64,000 bases of DNA. It comes from CAZSNT01 sp964607765. GTDB lineage: Bacteria > Verrucomicrobiota > Lentisphaeria > Oligosphaerales > JABHEG01. This document shows, piece after piece, positions 52,180 through 61,138 of this stretch. Position numbers and translations under genes: made by a program. The notes below the pieces were generated by a model that searched no databases, was not told the origin of the DNA, and saw nothing but the letters and a program-made list of their open reading frames with translations. Position 1 is the first letter of the stretch. Each line of letters opens with the position of its first letter. Where the stretch lies: contig CAZSNT010000029.1 of the NCBI GenBank assembly GCA_964607765.1, positions 8,626 to 72,625 on the forward strand, read 5' to 3'.

Positions 52180-54138
52180 TCACTTCATCGTCGGCAGGAT
52201 AATGCCGCGGAGGATGATCTTCTGGCAGAAGAGGAACACGATGAGGACGGGGATCGAGTTCACGATGAACGCGGCCATGACCGTGTAGGGTTGCGTACCC
52301 ATGGTTTGGTAGAACTGGTATGTCCACACGGCCACGGTCCACATTTTCGGGTCCTGGCAGACGACAATGGCCCAGGCCCAGCCGTTGTAGGCGAGGATAA
52401 AGGAGTTCAGGGCGCTGACTGCGAGGATCGGCTTGACCAGGGGCAGTGAGACGCGATAGAAGATCTGCACTTCGTTGGCGCCATCGATGGTTGCGGCCTC
52501 GTAGAGTTCCTGCGGCAGTGAATCGAAGAAGCCCTTGAGCAGGAAGATTGTCATGCCGTTGGCGGCGCCCGGCAGGACCAGGGCCGCGAATGTGTTGAGC
52601 AGGCCCAGGTCGCGCAGCAGCAGGAAGCCCGGGATCGCGGCCACTGCGGCGGGGAATGCCGTTGTTGCCAGGCAGAACACGATGATCTTCTCGGTTTGCC
52701 GCAGGCGGAAGCGGCTGAGCGCATAGCCGGCGAGCGGGTTGACCGTGAGCGTGAGCAGTATTGTGAGGCCGACCAGGACCACCGTGTTGCCCACGGCGCG
52801 CCCCCGGCCGAAAAGGTAGTCGAGAACGGCCACATAGCTGGCGAGGATCTGGTGGAACGTCATGCGCCACTCGCAGTTGCTGAATGTCAGCAGCGCCGCG
52901 GCCCGGAACGGGATGCGCAGCTGTTCGATACTGTCCAGGTCCAGGCCGTAGGCGCGGTTGATCGCCGCCGGCGAGCCGTGGCGTTCGAGTGCGAAAGACT
53001 GGAACGCCTTCTCGGCAAGCGTTGTGCGTATGGTCCACTGCTCAACCGGGATTCGGGTGCGCACGAAGTCGATCCAGACTTTGCCCATGGGACCATCAGG
53101 TACGGTAGGGGTCAGCACAGCCTGGTCCCAGCCATGCAATTGCTGCCAGTTCGGATCGTCCTCGGCCATCAGTCGGTTCATGTAGTCGAGGTTCCTGAAT
53201 CGTTCGCTCAGGAACGCTTCGAGCTGCGTCTGGCGTTGCGGCGAGACGCCGATGCGGATGTGCCGCAACGGGAACCTGTTGGCCAGGAACTCATCCCACG
53301 CCCGGCGCACGTTGTCGGCCGCGTCTGCGGGCACGGGGAAGGGCAGGGCGGCCGCCTGCTGCCGTGACAGCCCCAGGTGTTTGACGGCGCTGTCCTCCCA
53401 CAGGTAGGCCAGAGCCGCGGGGCGCAGGAAACCGGCAGGCGTCCCTGTGCCGGCCAGGTAGCGGGAGAACCGGCTATCCCGGTACGCCTGGCGGAACTCC
53501 AGCAGGTCGGTGTAGCGCGTGTCGACTAACGGCACGTATCCCGCCTGGTCGATGGGCTCGCCGCTCCACTCGGCAGCCAGCACTTTGGTGAAGTCATCGA
53601 TTGACATCTCCCAGGCCCCGTTGAAGGCGTCGAGCGTCCCGTACTTGCGGCGCAGGAACGGCCCAACGTGGCGTTGATCATAGGCCAGGATCGACTCGCG
53701 CAGGTCCCACGTCGCCACGAAATCCCGGTAGTCGTGAGCTGCCGTAGTGAGCACGGCGCGGCGTGCGTCGTCGTTCAGATCATCGAGCTGGTTCCGGGCC
53801 CACGCGTCCGTGTCCGCGGGGACGTCGCCGATCTGTGCCCAGATCCGCCAGTCCTCGGGGATATCCGGGAAGAAGCTGCGCAGCTGCGCCAGCGAGCCGC
53901 GGTGCGACGGTGGGAAGAAGCCGCAGAGCATGCGCATGAACCGGTCCTGGCGTGAGACGAGGAAGCGCGGCAACGGGCTGCGCCGATCCACGTCGAACGG
54001 GGTACTGATCGAACCGGTCAGCATCACGGCAAACGGGTAGACCATACTGGTGCCGCCAACGATGAGCAGGCCGTAGATGGCGAACATCAGGAGCCGGCCC
54101 CGCAGCGACTTGGTGTCAGATGGTCGTATTATGGGCAT
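52180..54138 (-). CDS. MalG-type sugar ABC permease with a large extracytoplasmic insertion
   Basis: 652 aa, more than twice the usual 280. Helix 1 (LLMFAIYGLLIVGGTSMVYP, about residues 16-40) is separated from the remaining helices by some 350 hydrophilic residues. The C-terminal core is a normal MalG/LacG permease: helices from NTVVLVGLTILLTLTVNPLA, EAA loop YEAATIDGANEVQIFYRVSL and the typical C-terminus. The insertion repeats a KYGTLDAFNGAW-type motif (also ERHGSPAAINRAYG and ERFRNLDYMNRL), like a stretch of GH42 beta-galactosidases. It begins 5 nt after the stop of the fused binding protein-permease gene. Confidence 0.85.
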   Translation of the reverse strand: MPIIRPSDTKSLRGRLLMFAIYGLLIVGGTSMVYPFAVMLTGSISTPFDVDRRSPLPRFLVSRQDRFMRMLCGFFPPSHRGSLAQLRSFFPDIPEDWRIWAQIGDVPADTDAWARNQLDDLNDDARRAVLTTAAHDYRDFVATWDLRESILAYDQRHVGPFLRRKYGTLDAFNGAWEMSIDDFTKVLAAEWSGEPIDQAGYVPLVDTRYTDLLEFRQAYRDSRFSRYLAGTGTPAGFLRPAALAYLWEDSAVKHLGLSRQQAAALPFPVPADAADNVRRAWDEFLANRFPLRHIRIGVSPQRQTQLEAFLSERFRNLDYMNRLMAEDDPNWQQLHGWDQAVLTPTVPDGPMGKVWIDFVRTRIPVEQWTIRTTLAEKAFQSFALERHGSPAAINRAYGLDLDSIEQLRIPFRAAALLTFSNCEWRMTFHQILASYVAVLDYLFGRGRAVGNTVVLVGLTILLTLTVNPLAGYALSRFRLRQTEKIIVFCLATTAFPAAVAAIPGFLLLRDLGLLNTFAALVLPGAANGMTIFLLKGFFDSLPQELYEAATIDGANEVQIFYRVSLPLVKPILAVSALNSFILAYNGWAWAIVVCQDPKMWTVAVWTYQFYQTMGTQPYTVMAAFIVNSIPVLIVFLFCQKIILRGIILPTMK

Positions 54139-54143
54139 GGTGA

Positions 54144-56822
54144 TTACTCGCTCGACGCCCGTCTGAAGTCGACTCGACGCAGGATCCTGAGCTGCAGGTA
54201 TGTGAACCCGATCAGGATGCTGCCCAGAATCCACGCGTAGGACGTGGCGAGGTGGAAGCGCAGGTTCAGGTATGCTTCCTGCCAGATCGCCATGCTCAGC
54301 ACCATGGTCTCCTTGCCCGGTCCGCCGAATGTCATGAGGAAAATACCGGCCATCGACTGGAACGTGGCGATGAATGCGCCGACGAAGTTGATCAAGACCA
54401 GCGGCAGGATGGTGGGCAGCGTGATGTTCCACGCACGGCGCGGGATGCTGGCTCCGTCGATACTCGCTGCCTCGTAGAGATCCTCCGGCACGGACTTCAG
54501 CGCCGCCAGGTAGATCAGGCTGCTCAGGCCGGCGCCTGCCCACACGCCGGGGATGATAACGCACGCCATCACGGTCTCCGCGTTGCCGAGCCAGTCGACG
54601 GGGCCGACCCCGAGAAGGTTGAGCACGGGGGCGAGCAACCGGTTGATCGTCCCGGAAGCGGTGCCGGCGAACATCTCTTTCCACATGAGCGTCACGACCA
54701 GGCCGCTGGTCATCTGCGGCAGGAAGAACAGTGTGCGGAAGAAGACCTTCAGCCGCGGCACTTCGGTGAGCAGCACGGCCAGGAAGATTGGCGTGAAGAA
54801 CGCGAGGATCAGGTTCCAGAGCACGAATCGGAACGTCGTCAGCACGTAGTGGTAGAAGTTGGGGTCGAGCGCGATGCTGATGAAGTTGTTCAATCCTGCC
54901 CAGGCTGTTCGACCCACGATCCGGTAGTCTTGGAACGCCATGACCAGGCCGCGCGTCAGCGGGTAGTAGCGCCAGACAGCGATCGAGCCGAGGGCCGGCA
55001 CGAGCATGAGCCAGGGCAGCCAGCCGCGGTAGACGCCTGCCGTGCTGCTGTGACGTCGGAGTTGATCGCGTATGATCAGGGCAAGGAATGTCAGCAGGAC
55101 GCACGCGACGGCGGCAGCGATGAGTCGTGCCCGGGGCCGGTACCGGTCCAGCTCGGAGACGGGGCGTTCGAACATGATGCCGGAGTTGGCATCGCGTTCC
55201 AGCCGCGTGAGGGCGGTCTGGTAGTCGAAGTTCTGTCCGCTCGGGCGCAGGACAAGATCGATCACCTCGCGTTGGTAGAAGTCCCGGAATTGCAGCCATT
55301 TGCCTGTGAAGGGCTCGACCACTTCCTGGATCTCCCCGGCTTCGATGCGCTCCCACATCCGCAGGTACTCGCGCGGGATTTCGCGGAGGTAATCATCAAG
55401 GCCGAGTCGCTGCAGGTCGCGCGGGTTGAGAAAACGGCCCTGGCCCGCGGCGACCTTGCGCCGGATTGCCTCATTCGATCCCTCGACGCTGCAGATTCGC
55501 GTCATGACTTCCCACACGATGTCGCGGTAAGCCTTCCGTTCGGTGTCCGTGTCGCCGCCACGGTGCAGCACGTCTTTGCCGATCATGAAGAAGCAGGCGG
55601 AGTTCTGCAGCACGGGGCGTTGCTTCGCGGTCATAGCGGGGAACGGCATCATGCCCAGGTCATCGGGCTGCACTCCCTGGCTCTCGAAGGTGGTCAGGTC
55701 ACCAGCCCACAGCGGGTGCATGGCCAAGTCGCGCCCAAACCGGCGCAACGTCTCCTGGAACGTGAGCGTAGGCACACCGATGCAGCCTTCGATGACGTCC
55801 TCGGGTTTGAACGTCAGCCTCCGCTCGCCGACCATGGCCCAGCCCTGGCGCACCTGCGTATCGGTCAGTTCGAGCGGTTCGCCCGTTTCCGGATCAATCA
55901 GCCAGGGCGCCCAGCGCATGCGGTGATAGAAGCCGACGGCGGCTGCGGCGTCGGGATGAGCCACGTTGCAGCGCCAGCTGGGGCTCACCCCGCCCAGGTC
56001 CTCGCCAGTCTCCGGTACGATGAAGGACGTGTCCTGTTCGTTGAACGTGTGGACGCGGCCCGTGGCAGGGCTCACGCGGTCCTGGACCAGGATGCTGGAT
56101 CCGGTCGTCGCAACCCACGGCGCAAAGGCCCAGCTCGCCGCCTGGAACTCCACGGCGGGTGTGCCCGTGTCGTGGTTGTAGAGCAAGCGGCACCAACGGA
56201 TGAACTCATCCCAGGTGCGCGGCGGCGTTTCGGCGTTGAGCCCGGCCCGGCTCAGCAGTCGCCTGCTGTAGAGCACGCCCACGTATGTACCGGCCCCGAT
56301 CGGCAGCGCGTAGGGCTTGCCGTTGACCGTGCAGACCAGGCGCATGATCGGCTTGATCTTGAGCCAGCCGTCCCACTTGGCTTCGTCCGCGTCAACCTGC
56401 CCGTTCAGGTCCGCTGTGCCGTCGGGGCGGAGCTTGGCGCGCCCGTCGGCCAGCACGCCATCCTCGCCGATCCATTCCGAGAGCGGGTGGGCCAGGCCCT
56501 GGGCCACGGCCTGGCGGATGTCCATCTCGAAGATGTCAGGACCGATGTTGCCCGCCATTGCCATGGCCAGGCTGGCAGTGAAGCCCTGAACCGGGAGGCG
56601 GATGCCGTCCCACTGCTCCAGGCTGACGTTGGGGTGTTCGGCCAGGAACTGGCGCACGTTCAGCGGCTGGCGGCGCTGTGTGTTGTAGCGGAAGGTGACC
56701 GTGACGGTGTGTTGCTGCTGCTCGGGGGCTGCCGCAGAGCACCAGGGTGAGCTGATGAGCGTGCCCATGGCGCAGGCGAAAAGCACGGTGAACAGTGTCG
56801 ACGAGGAGGGGGAGCCAGGCAC
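54144..56822 (-). CDS. Sugar-binding protein fused to a MalF-type ABC permease
   Basis: 892 aa from GTG 56822. Signal peptide TLFTVLFACAMGTLISSPW; residues about 40-560 form a type 1 solute-binding protein (PDIFEMDIRQAVAQGLAHPL, PYALPIGAGTYVGVLYSRRL). A helix (LIAAAVACVLLTFLALII) leads into a six-helix MalF/UgpA-like permease with EAA loop YEAASIDGASIPRRAWNITL. The start is uncertain; a TTG further upstream with GGGAGA is an alternative. With the MalG-type gene it makes a complete membrane part, but no MsmK/UgpC-like ATPase gene is in the window. Confidence 0.85.
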   Translation of the reverse strand: MPGSPSSSTLFTVLFACAMGTLISSPWCSAAAPEQQQHTVTVTFRYNTQRRQPLNVRQFLAEHPNVSLEQWDGIRLPVQGFTASLAMAMAGNIGPDIFEMDIRQAVAQGLAHPLSEWIGEDGVLADGRAKLRPDGTADLNGQVDADEAKWDGWLKIKPIMRLVCTVNGKPYALPIGAGTYVGVLYSRRLLSRAGLNAETPPRTWDEFIRWCRLLYNHDTGTPAVEFQAASWAFAPWVATTGSSILVQDRVSPATGRVHTFNEQDTSFIVPETGEDLGGVSPSWRCNVAHPDAAAAVGFYHRMRWAPWLIDPETGEPLELTDTQVRQGWAMVGERRLTFKPEDVIEGCIGVPTLTFQETLRRFGRDLAMHPLWAGDLTTFESQGVQPDDLGMMPFPAMTAKQRPVLQNSACFFMIGKDVLHRGGDTDTERKAYRDIVWEVMTRICSVEGSNEAIRRKVAAGQGRFLNPRDLQRLGLDDYLREIPREYLRMWERIEAGEIQEVVEPFTGKWLQFRDFYQREVIDLVLRPSGQNFDYQTALTRLERDANSGIMFERPVSELDRYRPRARLIAAAVACVLLTFLALIIRDQLRRHSSTAGVYRGWLPWLMLVPALGSIAVWRYYPLTRGLVMAFQDYRIVGRTAWAGLNNFISIALDPNFYHYVLTTFRFVLWNLILAFFTPIFLAVLLTEVPRLKVFFRTLFFLPQMTSGLVVTLMWKEMFAGTASGTINRLLAPVLNLLGVGPVDWLGNAETVMACVIIPGVWAGAGLSSLIYLAALKSVPEDLYEAASIDGASIPRRAWNITLPTILPLVLINFVGAFIATFQSMAGIFLMTFGGPGKETMVLSMAIWQEAYLNLRFHLATSYAWILGSILIGFTYLQLRILRRVDFRRASSE

Positions 56823-57002
56823 GACGCGGCGCCGCGCAGCATGTGCGCAGGCACATTCCTCGATTCTGCCTGTAGTGGCAGACGCAACTCCCAAAGCCAG
56901 TCTCCCGTGGTGACACGTTCGGGCAGGGCATCCACGCGCCGCACCCGGCGGCAAACGTAACGTGCGTTCCTCCCGTGCGCAATGGCGCGCTCCCTACCCA
57001 CG

Positions 57003-57031
57003 TTGACGCACGCTCGCCCTGGGGATAGAGT
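57003..57031 (+). promoter_or_regulatory. Candidate sigma-70 promoter of the PQQ-like propeller gene
   Basis: TTGACG (57003-57008) and TAGAGT (57026-57031) with a 17-nt spacer; start would be near 57038, leaving a 37-nt leader with GGAGAG before ATG 57075. Confidence 0.45.
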
Positions 57032-57074
57032 CTGTGCTCGGGAAGCAACCAACCGAAGAAAGGGAAGCGGAGAG

Positions 57075-58028
57075 ATGACCAGCCACACACACTCGATCCG
57101 TCGTGTCCTGGGCGGAGCAGCAGCAGTCTTCTGTCTCGCTGTCGCTGTAGCACAGGAGAAGGAGACAACCCCGCTTCAGACGGGCACGGGGCACCCGTTC
57201 GCCTGCGGCGACTACAGCAAAGGTAAAGCGTTCATTGTGGATCGCGCCGGCAAGGTGCAGTGGGAGTATCCGGCCAAGCACTGCAATGACGTGTGGGTGC
57301 TGCGGAATGGGAACGTGCTGTTCGTGACCGGGCACGGTGTGAAGGAGGTGACGCGCGACAAAAAGGTGGTGTTCAGCTACGAGTCGAAGAGTGATATCTA
57401 CGCGTGTCAGCGCTTGCCTGACGGCAACACGTTTATCGCTGAGTGCACTGCGGGGCGGTTGCTGGAGGTGGCGCCGGATGGCACGATCGCCAAGGAACTG
57501 CGCCTGCTGCCCGACGGGGTGAAGGGGCATCGCGCATTCATGCGCAACGCACGCAAGCTGCCCAACGGCAACTACCTGGTGGCGCACTACGGTCCGCAGA
57601 TTGTGAAGGAGTACGGTCCCACGGGCAAGGTGGTGTGGCAGATCCCGGCGCCTGGCGGCCCGCACAGCGTGGTCCGCCTGCCGAACGGCAACACGCTGAT
57701 CGCGGTGGGCGATCGCAAGGGCGGGCGTCGCGTGACCGAAGTGGACAAGACCGGCAAGACGGTGTGGGAGGTCAAGGGCGACGAACTCCGCGGTGTGAGT
57801 CTCAAGTTCATGACCGGGCTGCAGCGGCTGCCGAACGGCAACACGGTCATGAGCAACTGGGTGGGGCACGGCAAGTTCGGGCAGGCGCCGCACATCATTG
57901 AGATCACACGCGACAAGAAGGTCGTCTGGACCTTCAATGACCACCGCACCATGCGCGCAGTGGGCAGCGTTTACGTCATGGATGTGCCCGGCGATCCGGA
58001 TCCTGTCGCGGGCGAAGTGTGGCACTGA
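57075..58028 (+). CDS. Secreted PQQ-like beta-propeller (arylsulfotransferase-like repeats)
   Basis: 317 aa. Signal peptide VLGGAAAVFCLAVAVAQ, then repeated blades with the motif (L/R)-(L/P)-(P)-(N/D)-GN: LRNGNVLFV, LPDGNTFIAE, LPNGNYLVAHYG, LPNGNTLIAVG, LPNGNTVMSNW. This pattern is common to PQQ-like and ASST-type propellers; no catalytic residue for sulfotransfer can be assigned. GCGGAGAG before ATG 57075. Divergent from the sugar transporter genes and convergent with the kinase. Function unknown, extracytoplasmic. Confidence 0.8.
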   Translation: MTSHTHSIRRVLGGAAAVFCLAVAVAQEKETTPLQTGTGHPFACGDYSKGKAFIVDRAGKVQWEYPAKHCNDVWVLRNGNVLFVTGHGVKEVTRDKKVVFSYESKSDIYACQRLPDGNTFIAECTAGRLLEVAPDGTIAKELRLLPDGVKGHRAFMRNARKLPNGNYLVAHYGPQIVKEYGPTGKVVWQIPAPGGPHSVVRLPNGNTLIAVGDRKGGRRVTEVDKTGKTVWEVKGDELRGVSLKFMTGLQRLPNGNTVMSNWVGHGKFGQAPHIIEITRDKKVVWTFNDHRTMRAVGSVYVMDVPGDPDPVAGEVWH

Positions 58029-58046
58029 GTCCAGGACTGCGGGGCG

Positions 58047-60107
58047 CTACGAGTCGCTTTGCTCAAGCACTTCGCGCACCTTCCGCGCAAGCTGATCGCG
58101 GGTGACCGGCTTGGCGATGAAGCACACGTCATCGTCCATAATGCCGCGATCCCCGACGACATCGGCGGTGTACCCCGACATGAACAGAACCTTGAGTTCC
58201 GGCTGCTGGGCTGACAGTTCCTCGGCCAGTTCCCGGCCGTTCATGCCAGGCATCACCACATCAGTGATCAGCAGATCGATGCGGTCGGGGTGTTCTCTTG
58301 CCTGGCGCAAGGCCTCGTCGGGCGACTTGGCCACCAGCACGGTGTAGCCGAAATCTGCGAGGAATCGGCCTGCGGTCACACGGACCGACTTCTCATCCTC
58401 CACCAGCAGAACCGTCTCGGATCCCTCACCGGTGTGGGTGTCCGTAGGTGAGCGCACGGGGGTCTCAGGTATTCCCTCGGCTCGAGGCAGGTGGATTCGG
58501 AACGTGCTGCCTTGGTCCGGTTCGCTGATGACGCCGACGAAGCCGTTGTTCTGTTTGACGATGCCGTACACCGTGGCCAGCCCCAAGCCGGTTCCATGGC
58601 CAGGGGCTTTGGTGGAGAAGAAGGGCTCGAATATCTTCTCGAGTGTTGCGCGGTCCATGCCGCAGCCGTCGTCCTTGACCGTAAGCACAACGAAGTCGCC
58701 GGGAACTGCCTCGGAATGCGTTGCGCAATACGCTCTGTCGACGGTGACTCGACCGGTTTCGATGGCGACCGTGCCCACGCCGCCGATGGCGTCCCGGGCA
58801 TTGACGCACAGGTTGGCGATGAGCTGGTCGACCTGGGAGGGATCGAGGCAGACGGGCCAAATGTCCGGCCCCGGCGTCCAGCGCAGGTCGATGTCTTCGC
58901 CGAGAAGCCGCCGCAGCAGGCGCAGCATGCTCTGTACAGCATGGTTCAGGTCCAGCACCTCCGGCTTGATGACCTGTTTCCTGGCGAAAGCGAGCAGCTG
59001 CCGGACCAAGTCAGCCGAGCGTCGTGCATCGGTGGTTATCTCGTTGAGCCAGTCATGGGCGGCGTGGTCCGGATCGAGTTCTTCCCGGCACAACTCGATG
59101 TAGTTGAGGATGCCCATGAGCAGGTTATTGAAATCATGTGCCACGCCTCCGGCCAGCTGGCCGACGGCTTCCAGACTGCGGACTCGAGCAAGGTGCGTGC
59201 GCAGCTTCTCAGCCTGCTCCTCGGCGCGCTTCCGAACGACCGTCTCCCACGCCAGCTCGGCCAATTGCTCCACTGTCTTGACGTCCTGCTCGTCGTAGTC
59301 ACACTCCTTGTTGCCGACACCGAGGATGGCGACGAGCTTGCCGCTGCGGATTACCGGCACGACCAGCTCACGTGTCACAGGCGAATGTCCCTCGGGAAGT
59401 CCCTTCTTGTGCGGGAGCCCGGGGTAGTCGTTGTGGATCACCGGCGCTCTCTGCCGTACACAGTCGACCCACACGCCCGCCTGCGCGATCGGGTAGTGCG
59501 TTCCCGCGCCGGTAGCCGTACACACTTTGGCCGTGTTAGTGGACCATGTCTGCAGCGTCAGCGTCTGCTGATCATCTTCCACAAAGTGGTAGAAGCCGAT
59601 CCGGCTGCCGGTCAGGCGTTCGGCTGCATCCAGGAATTCGCGCAGCAGTTCCCTGGCTGTGTGGCTGTTCGCGTACTCGAACAGGTGAAGGAGTGTGGCG
59701 GTTGCCTCTTGCTGGCAGCGGTGTCGTGTGACATACTTGCTGATGTCGAACACGGCTTCGAGAACGCCAGTGACCGCGCCATGTGCGTCCTTCACGGGTG
59801 TGGCCTGCGACAGCCATCCGCGTTGTACGTACGGCCACCGCCTGCTGTCCTCCCCCGTTACCTCGGCCTCGCACGGCTCGCCCGACGCCATTGCTGCCGC
59901 CACCGCGCAGCCCTTGCAGGGCGCCCTGCGCTTCCATATCTGGAAGCACTTGCGGCCCTGGAGCTCTTCGTCCGACACCCCGGCCGCCGTACGGTAAGCC
60001 TGGTTCGCCCATACGACGTTCTGGTCGCGGTCGTGGAAGGCAAGCCTCACGGGAGCCGCGTCCAGCAATGTGCTGCTGAGTGTGTCTGGCACTGGCGGGT
60101 CTGGCAT
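58047..60107 (-). CDS. Hybrid sensor histidine kinase: PAS, GAF, HisKA, HATPase, receiver
   Basis: 686 aa, cytosolic. PAS domain (about residues 10-130, NVVWANQAYRTAAGVSDEE) with a CxxC-like pair (APCKGCAVA); GAF_2 domain (about 150-300, IGFYHFVEDDQQTL, VWVDCVRQRAPVIHND). HisKA with phospho-acceptor His in GGVAHDFNNLL; HATPase_c with N box LCVNARDAIGG, G1 DDGCGM and G2 GTGLGLATVYGIV. The C-terminal receiver has LLVEDE, phospho-acceptor Asp in LLITDVVMPG and Lys in FIAKPV. No separate response regulator lies next to it. ATG 60107 begins the PAS-containing part. Confidence 0.93.
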   Translation of the reverse strand: MPDPPVPDTLSSTLLDAAPVRLAFHDRDQNVVWANQAYRTAAGVSDEELQGRKCFQIWKRRAPCKGCAVAAAMASGEPCEAEVTGEDSRRWPYVQRGWLSQATPVKDAHGAVTGVLEAVFDISKYVTRHRCQQEATATLLHLFEYANSHTARELLREFLDAAERLTGSRIGFYHFVEDDQQTLTLQTWSTNTAKVCTATGAGTHYPIAQAGVWVDCVRQRAPVIHNDYPGLPHKKGLPEGHSPVTRELVVPVIRSGKLVAILGVGNKECDYDEQDVKTVEQLAELAWETVVRKRAEEQAEKLRTHLARVRSLEAVGQLAGGVAHDFNNLLMGILNYIELCREELDPDHAAHDWLNEITTDARRSADLVRQLLAFARKQVIKPEVLDLNHAVQSMLRLLRRLLGEDIDLRWTPGPDIWPVCLDPSQVDQLIANLCVNARDAIGGVGTVAIETGRVTVDRAYCATHSEAVPGDFVVLTVKDDGCGMDRATLEKIFEPFFSTKAPGHGTGLGLATVYGIVKQNNGFVGVISEPDQGSTFRIHLPRAEGIPETPVRSPTDTHTGEGSETVLLVEDEKSVRVTAGRFLADFGYTVLVAKSPDEALRQAREHPDRIDLLITDVVMPGMNGRELAEELSAQQPELKVLFMSGYTADVVGDRGIMDDDVCFIAKPVTRDQLARKVREVLEQSDS

Positions 60108-60282
60108 GACGATACCCCAAAGAGAGGACTGCCTGGCAGTCAGAAGAGGAAGAGCGTATGCACCGGGCAATGCGCGTGGATCAGGCGTCTGACGTGGCCC
60201 TGCCTGACTGTTCGTCTACAGTCAGCTCTGTTCTCTACCATGCGTGGCTCTTGACAGAAAGTCCAGTGTTTGCGCGTGCCGC

Positions 60283-61023
60283 TCACTGGGCATCGGCGCT
60301 GCTCTGTGCATCTCTCAGGTTGCTCTGCATGGTCTCGCGGACGCGGTTGAGCAGGTCTTTCTTCTCGGGACGTGACAGGCCGGCCGTCGCGATCGGGGGC
60401 GAGAACACGATTCTCACGGCTGCGGGGCGGATCTTGCGGCCTTGCGCCTCTCGAAGTAGGTAGGAATCGATGATGGTGACCGGCACGACCGGGGCCCCCG
60501 CAGACACGGCCATGCGCAAACTGCCCTGCCGAAACTCGGCCAATGTGCTCGAGCCGCTGCGCGTTCCTTCGGGGAACACGACCAGTCCGGCGCCCTTCTT
60601 GAGCAAGGCAACACCCTCGCGCATGACGCCGAGGGCCTGTCTTGGATTCTGCCGATCGAGGAACAGGCAGTTGAGTTGCCGCATCCACCATCCCACGAAC
60701 GGCAGTTTGCGCAGCTCCTGCTTGGCCACGAACCCGACCGGGCGCGGCACGAAGGCGAGCAGCAGCGGGATGTCAAACGCGCCCTGATGGTTGCTGCACA
60801 GCATGACGCCTGCGTCCGAAGGGATGTGCTCCAGACCCTCGACCGTGAACGTGCCCCCGGAAAGTCTGACCATGGCCTTGCCCCAAGCCGTTGCGCGGCG
60901 CGCCGCAAACGCGTGTGCCTCCTCGTCCTTGCCGAGGGCGCGGAGCAACAGCACGCACAGCAGACCGCACATGGAACAAAACAGGTACGTCCAAAGACAG
61001 GTATAGTAAAGCACGGACCGCAT
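60283..61023 (-). CDS. plsC: 1-acyl-sn-glycerol-3-phosphate acyltransferase (PlsC family)
   Basis: 246 aa. Transfers an acyl group to lysophosphatidic acid at the membrane. N-terminal hydrophobic helix (TYLFCSMCGLLCVLLLRAL), motif I NHQGAFD (NHx4D), motif II region FLDRQNPR, motif III FPEGTRS and a late proline motif (VVPVTIIDS). AAGGGA precedes ATG 61023. Same strand as the kinase, with a 175-nt gap that holds only a weak GACTGC/GCAGTC hairpin. Confidence 0.9.
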   Translation of the reverse strand: MRSVLYYTCLWTYLFCSMCGLLCVLLLRALGKDEEAHAFAARRATAWGKAMVRLSGGTFTVEGLEHIPSDAGVMLCSNHQGAFDIPLLLAFVPRPVGFVAKQELRKLPFVGWWMRQLNCLFLDRQNPRQALGVMREGVALLKKGAGLVVFPEGTRSGSSTLAEFRQGSLRMAVSAGAPVVPVTIIDSYLLREAQGRKIRPAAVRIVFSPPIATAGLSRPEKKDLLNRVRETMQSNLRDAQSSADAQ

Positions 61024-61138
61024 GGGATCCCTTTCAGCCCGGAAGTGAGATTCTCCGCATCGCGCAACCCAAAAAAATAGGCGGTCGACCCGTTCGGTTC
61101 AAGGCCCGTCTCAACCAGGGAGGCGTATCATGGACATC

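Noticed and set aside
54139..55356. Long upstream extension of the MalG-type permease
   Set aside because: It is an Arg/Pro-rich out-of-frame reading of the binding protein-permease gene; MPIIRPSD at 54138 fits the family N-terminus.
54252..56750. 832-codon plus-strand frame opposite the fused transporter gene
   Set aside because: Antisense of a gene with clear binding-protein and EAA-loop motifs; no domain in the shadow frame.
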